Assembly (NCBI RefSeq): GCF_015207755.1
Contig: NZ_JADEWH010000007.1
Span: 124,001 to 188,000, forward strand
From: Nodularia sp. LEGE 06071
GTDB taxonomy: Bacteria; Cyanobacteriota; Cyanobacteriia; Cyanobacteriales; Nostocaceae
DNA: 64,000 nt
Reading direction: 5' to 3'
In this document: positions 63,177-64,000 of the stretch, piece after piece
Layout of the letters: every line of letters begins with the position of its first letter
How positions within the stretch are numbered: the stretch's first letter is position 1
Notes under the pieces: generated by a model
What the model saw: the letters and a program-made list of their open reading frames with translations, nothing else
The model's database searches: none
What the model was told of the DNA's origin: nothing
Made by a program: the position numbers and the translations under genes

Positions 63177-64000
63177 CTACTCAAACCAACAGGCACGCCA
63201 TGCAGATTCAGCTTCAGCAACTGAGCGCTCGCGTTGCTTTTTTTGATAATCTCGCCCTACCTTATTTAGCTGAACTAAGATATTGCGAATTTGTCTGCGG
63301 CCAGATGAGACATTAGTATCGGCAAATTCAATTTCCCCCAATCGGAGGTTAATCGCCATCACCTTTGTGAGTCTGGAGTCTTCTGGATCTTGTTCATTTT
63401 CAATTTCCACCACCAAGTTTAAGAGATTGGGTGGCCCTGGCATCACCTCAGCAGATGCTTCTGAGACCGCCGCCGCCGCTTCTAAAATTGGTTTTGGTAA
63501 TTTTTGCGGTAAAATACTAGCTTTTTGTAACAAAAGATTAGCATCGTGGGAGACTTTTTTTAGCGTCTGTTGCGTTAAATCTTCCAGATTATGTTGCCAT
63601 TTTGCCAGTTCTATGGGGTTGGAGAAATCAGGGGTGAAACTTTTCAGGGCTGAAGTTATCAGCGGCAAAGCAGATGCTTCAGATAAAATATATGTTAGTA
63701 TCTCATCTCGCTCATCCTGGTCATCTTGGTCATCCTGGTCATCCTGGTCATCCGCCTCCTCTTCCTCATCCGCCTCATCCGCCTCCTCTTCCTCCTCTTC
63801 CTCGTCCTGCATATAAGAAAGTAATAAATCAGCTGCCTCTTGACCCAAATTGCGGATAGCTTGTTGCAATTGTTGACGCTGATTCAGAGATAACTTGAGA
63901 AAGTTTTCGGGATACCCTTGGGTACATAGATGGTAACTTGCGAGAATCAACTGTTTCCGCAAGGCTTGCCCCAATGTCGTTAAATAACTGGCATAAGCAT
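63177..64000 (-). CDS. Cyanobacterial hypothetical with acidic repeats, 5' end outside window
   Basis: The frame is open from the TAG at 63177 to the right edge and beyond the TTG at 63974, reading AYASYLTTLGQALRKQLILASYHLCTQGYPE, so the start lies outside. A strongly acidic tract (EEEEEEEADEADEEEEADDQDDQDDQDDQDE) near the middle is encoded by tandem 9-bp TCATCCTGG-type units. The rest is helical, with QLQQAIRNLGQEAADLLLSYMQDE before and ILEAAAAVSEASAEVMPGPPNLLNLVVEIENEQDPEDSRLTKVMAINLRLGEIEFADTNVS after. The C-terminal RRQIRNILVQLNKVGRDYQKKQRERSVAEAESAWRACWFE is strongly basic. Function unknown. Confidence 0.75.
   Translation of the reverse strand, partial: AYASYLTTLGQALRKQLILASYHLCTQGYPENFLKLSLNQRQQLQQAIRNLGQEAADLLLSYMQDEEEEEEEADEADEEEEADDQDDQDDQDDQDERDEILTYILSEASALPLITSALKSFTPDFSNPIELAKWQHNLEDLTQQTLKKVSHDANLLLQKASILPQKLPKPILEAAAAVSEASAEVMPGPPNLLNLVVEIENEQDPEDSRLTKVMAINLRLGEIEFADTNVSSGRRQIRNILVQLNKVGRDYQKKQRERSVAEAESAWRACWFE

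Overview
The window looks like chromosomal DNA from a filamentous, probably heterocystous cyanobacterium (Nostoc/Anabaena/Calothrix type). The reasons are: many HIP1 octamers (GCGATCGC); cyanobacterial marker genes (ndhS, a HAS-barrel protein, DUF29 and DUF2993 proteins, a cyanobacterial type of Ser/Thr kinase); heptanucleotide tandem repeats before recG; and dispersed repeats with consensus pieces such as CCTGAGCGTAGCCGAAGGG and GCAGGGAGCAGGGGAG that have entered some reading frames. The assignment rests on reading alone; no database search was possible.

Region 1 (1-16.6 kb) is mostly ordinary core genome. It holds a caspase-like protein cut by the window edge, a HicA/HicB-type toxin-antitoxin pair, the glutathione-dependent formaldehyde detoxification pair (S-formylglutathione hydrolase and class III alcohol dehydrogenase), a valine-pyruvate aminotransferase overlapping rimM, a protein kinase, an alpha/beta hydrolase, ndhS, a HAS-barrel protein, a large CPA2 antiporter with universal-stress domains, and a UDP-xylose/UDP-glucuronate pair (UXS and Ugd).

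Region 2 (16.6-25.2 kb) is a scrambled heavy-metal efflux locus. A czcA/cusA gene has an internal deletion plus 3' truncation. Its small adaptor gene lies next to it. A direct repeat of about 430 bp, carrying the adaptor 5' end and the first codons of a response regulator, occurs twice. Between the copies are an integron-integrase-like fragment, a TetR regulator with a perfect operator palindrome and an NTF2-like gene. A GMC oxidoreductase, a chimera of IS607-type and IS5-like transposase remnants, and a broken sensor kinase follow.

Region 3 (25.2-57.8 kb) is a defence island. Its core is a Dpd-type cluster (7-deazaguanine DNA modification and restriction): dpdE-F-G-H-I-J run as a tightly overlapping operon, with dpdK-dpdD further along, a DGQHR protein (DpdB-like), a DpdA-like DNA guanine transglycosylase and a YaaA/DUF6884-like protein. 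Other modules are inserted: a UvrD/AddA-like helicase with an AddB-like partner, an HNH endonuclease pair, a reverse transcriptase with a large C-terminal HEPN-like extension, and a DUF4365 pair. Much of it is decaying: dpdE lacks its Walker A region, dpdA looks short at the C-terminus, the addB-like frame has two in-frame TAA codons, the reverse transcriptase has lost its catalytic YxDD region, and a degraded second copy of the dpdJ 3' end is present. Two paralogous small ribbon-helix-helix-like proteins, each preceded by a nearly identical CTTGTATRCAAG palindrome, sit before the helicase genes at both ends of the block and are a candidate shared regulatory device. PreQ0 biosynthesis genes are not in the window.

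Region 4 (57.8-64 kb) holds a small operon with a retropepsin-like protein, whose first gene appears to be interrupted by an IS5-family element with perfect 45-bp inverted repeats and a -1 frameshift site, then recG and an acidic-repeat protein cut by the right edge. No rRNA, tRNA or CRISPR array was recognised.
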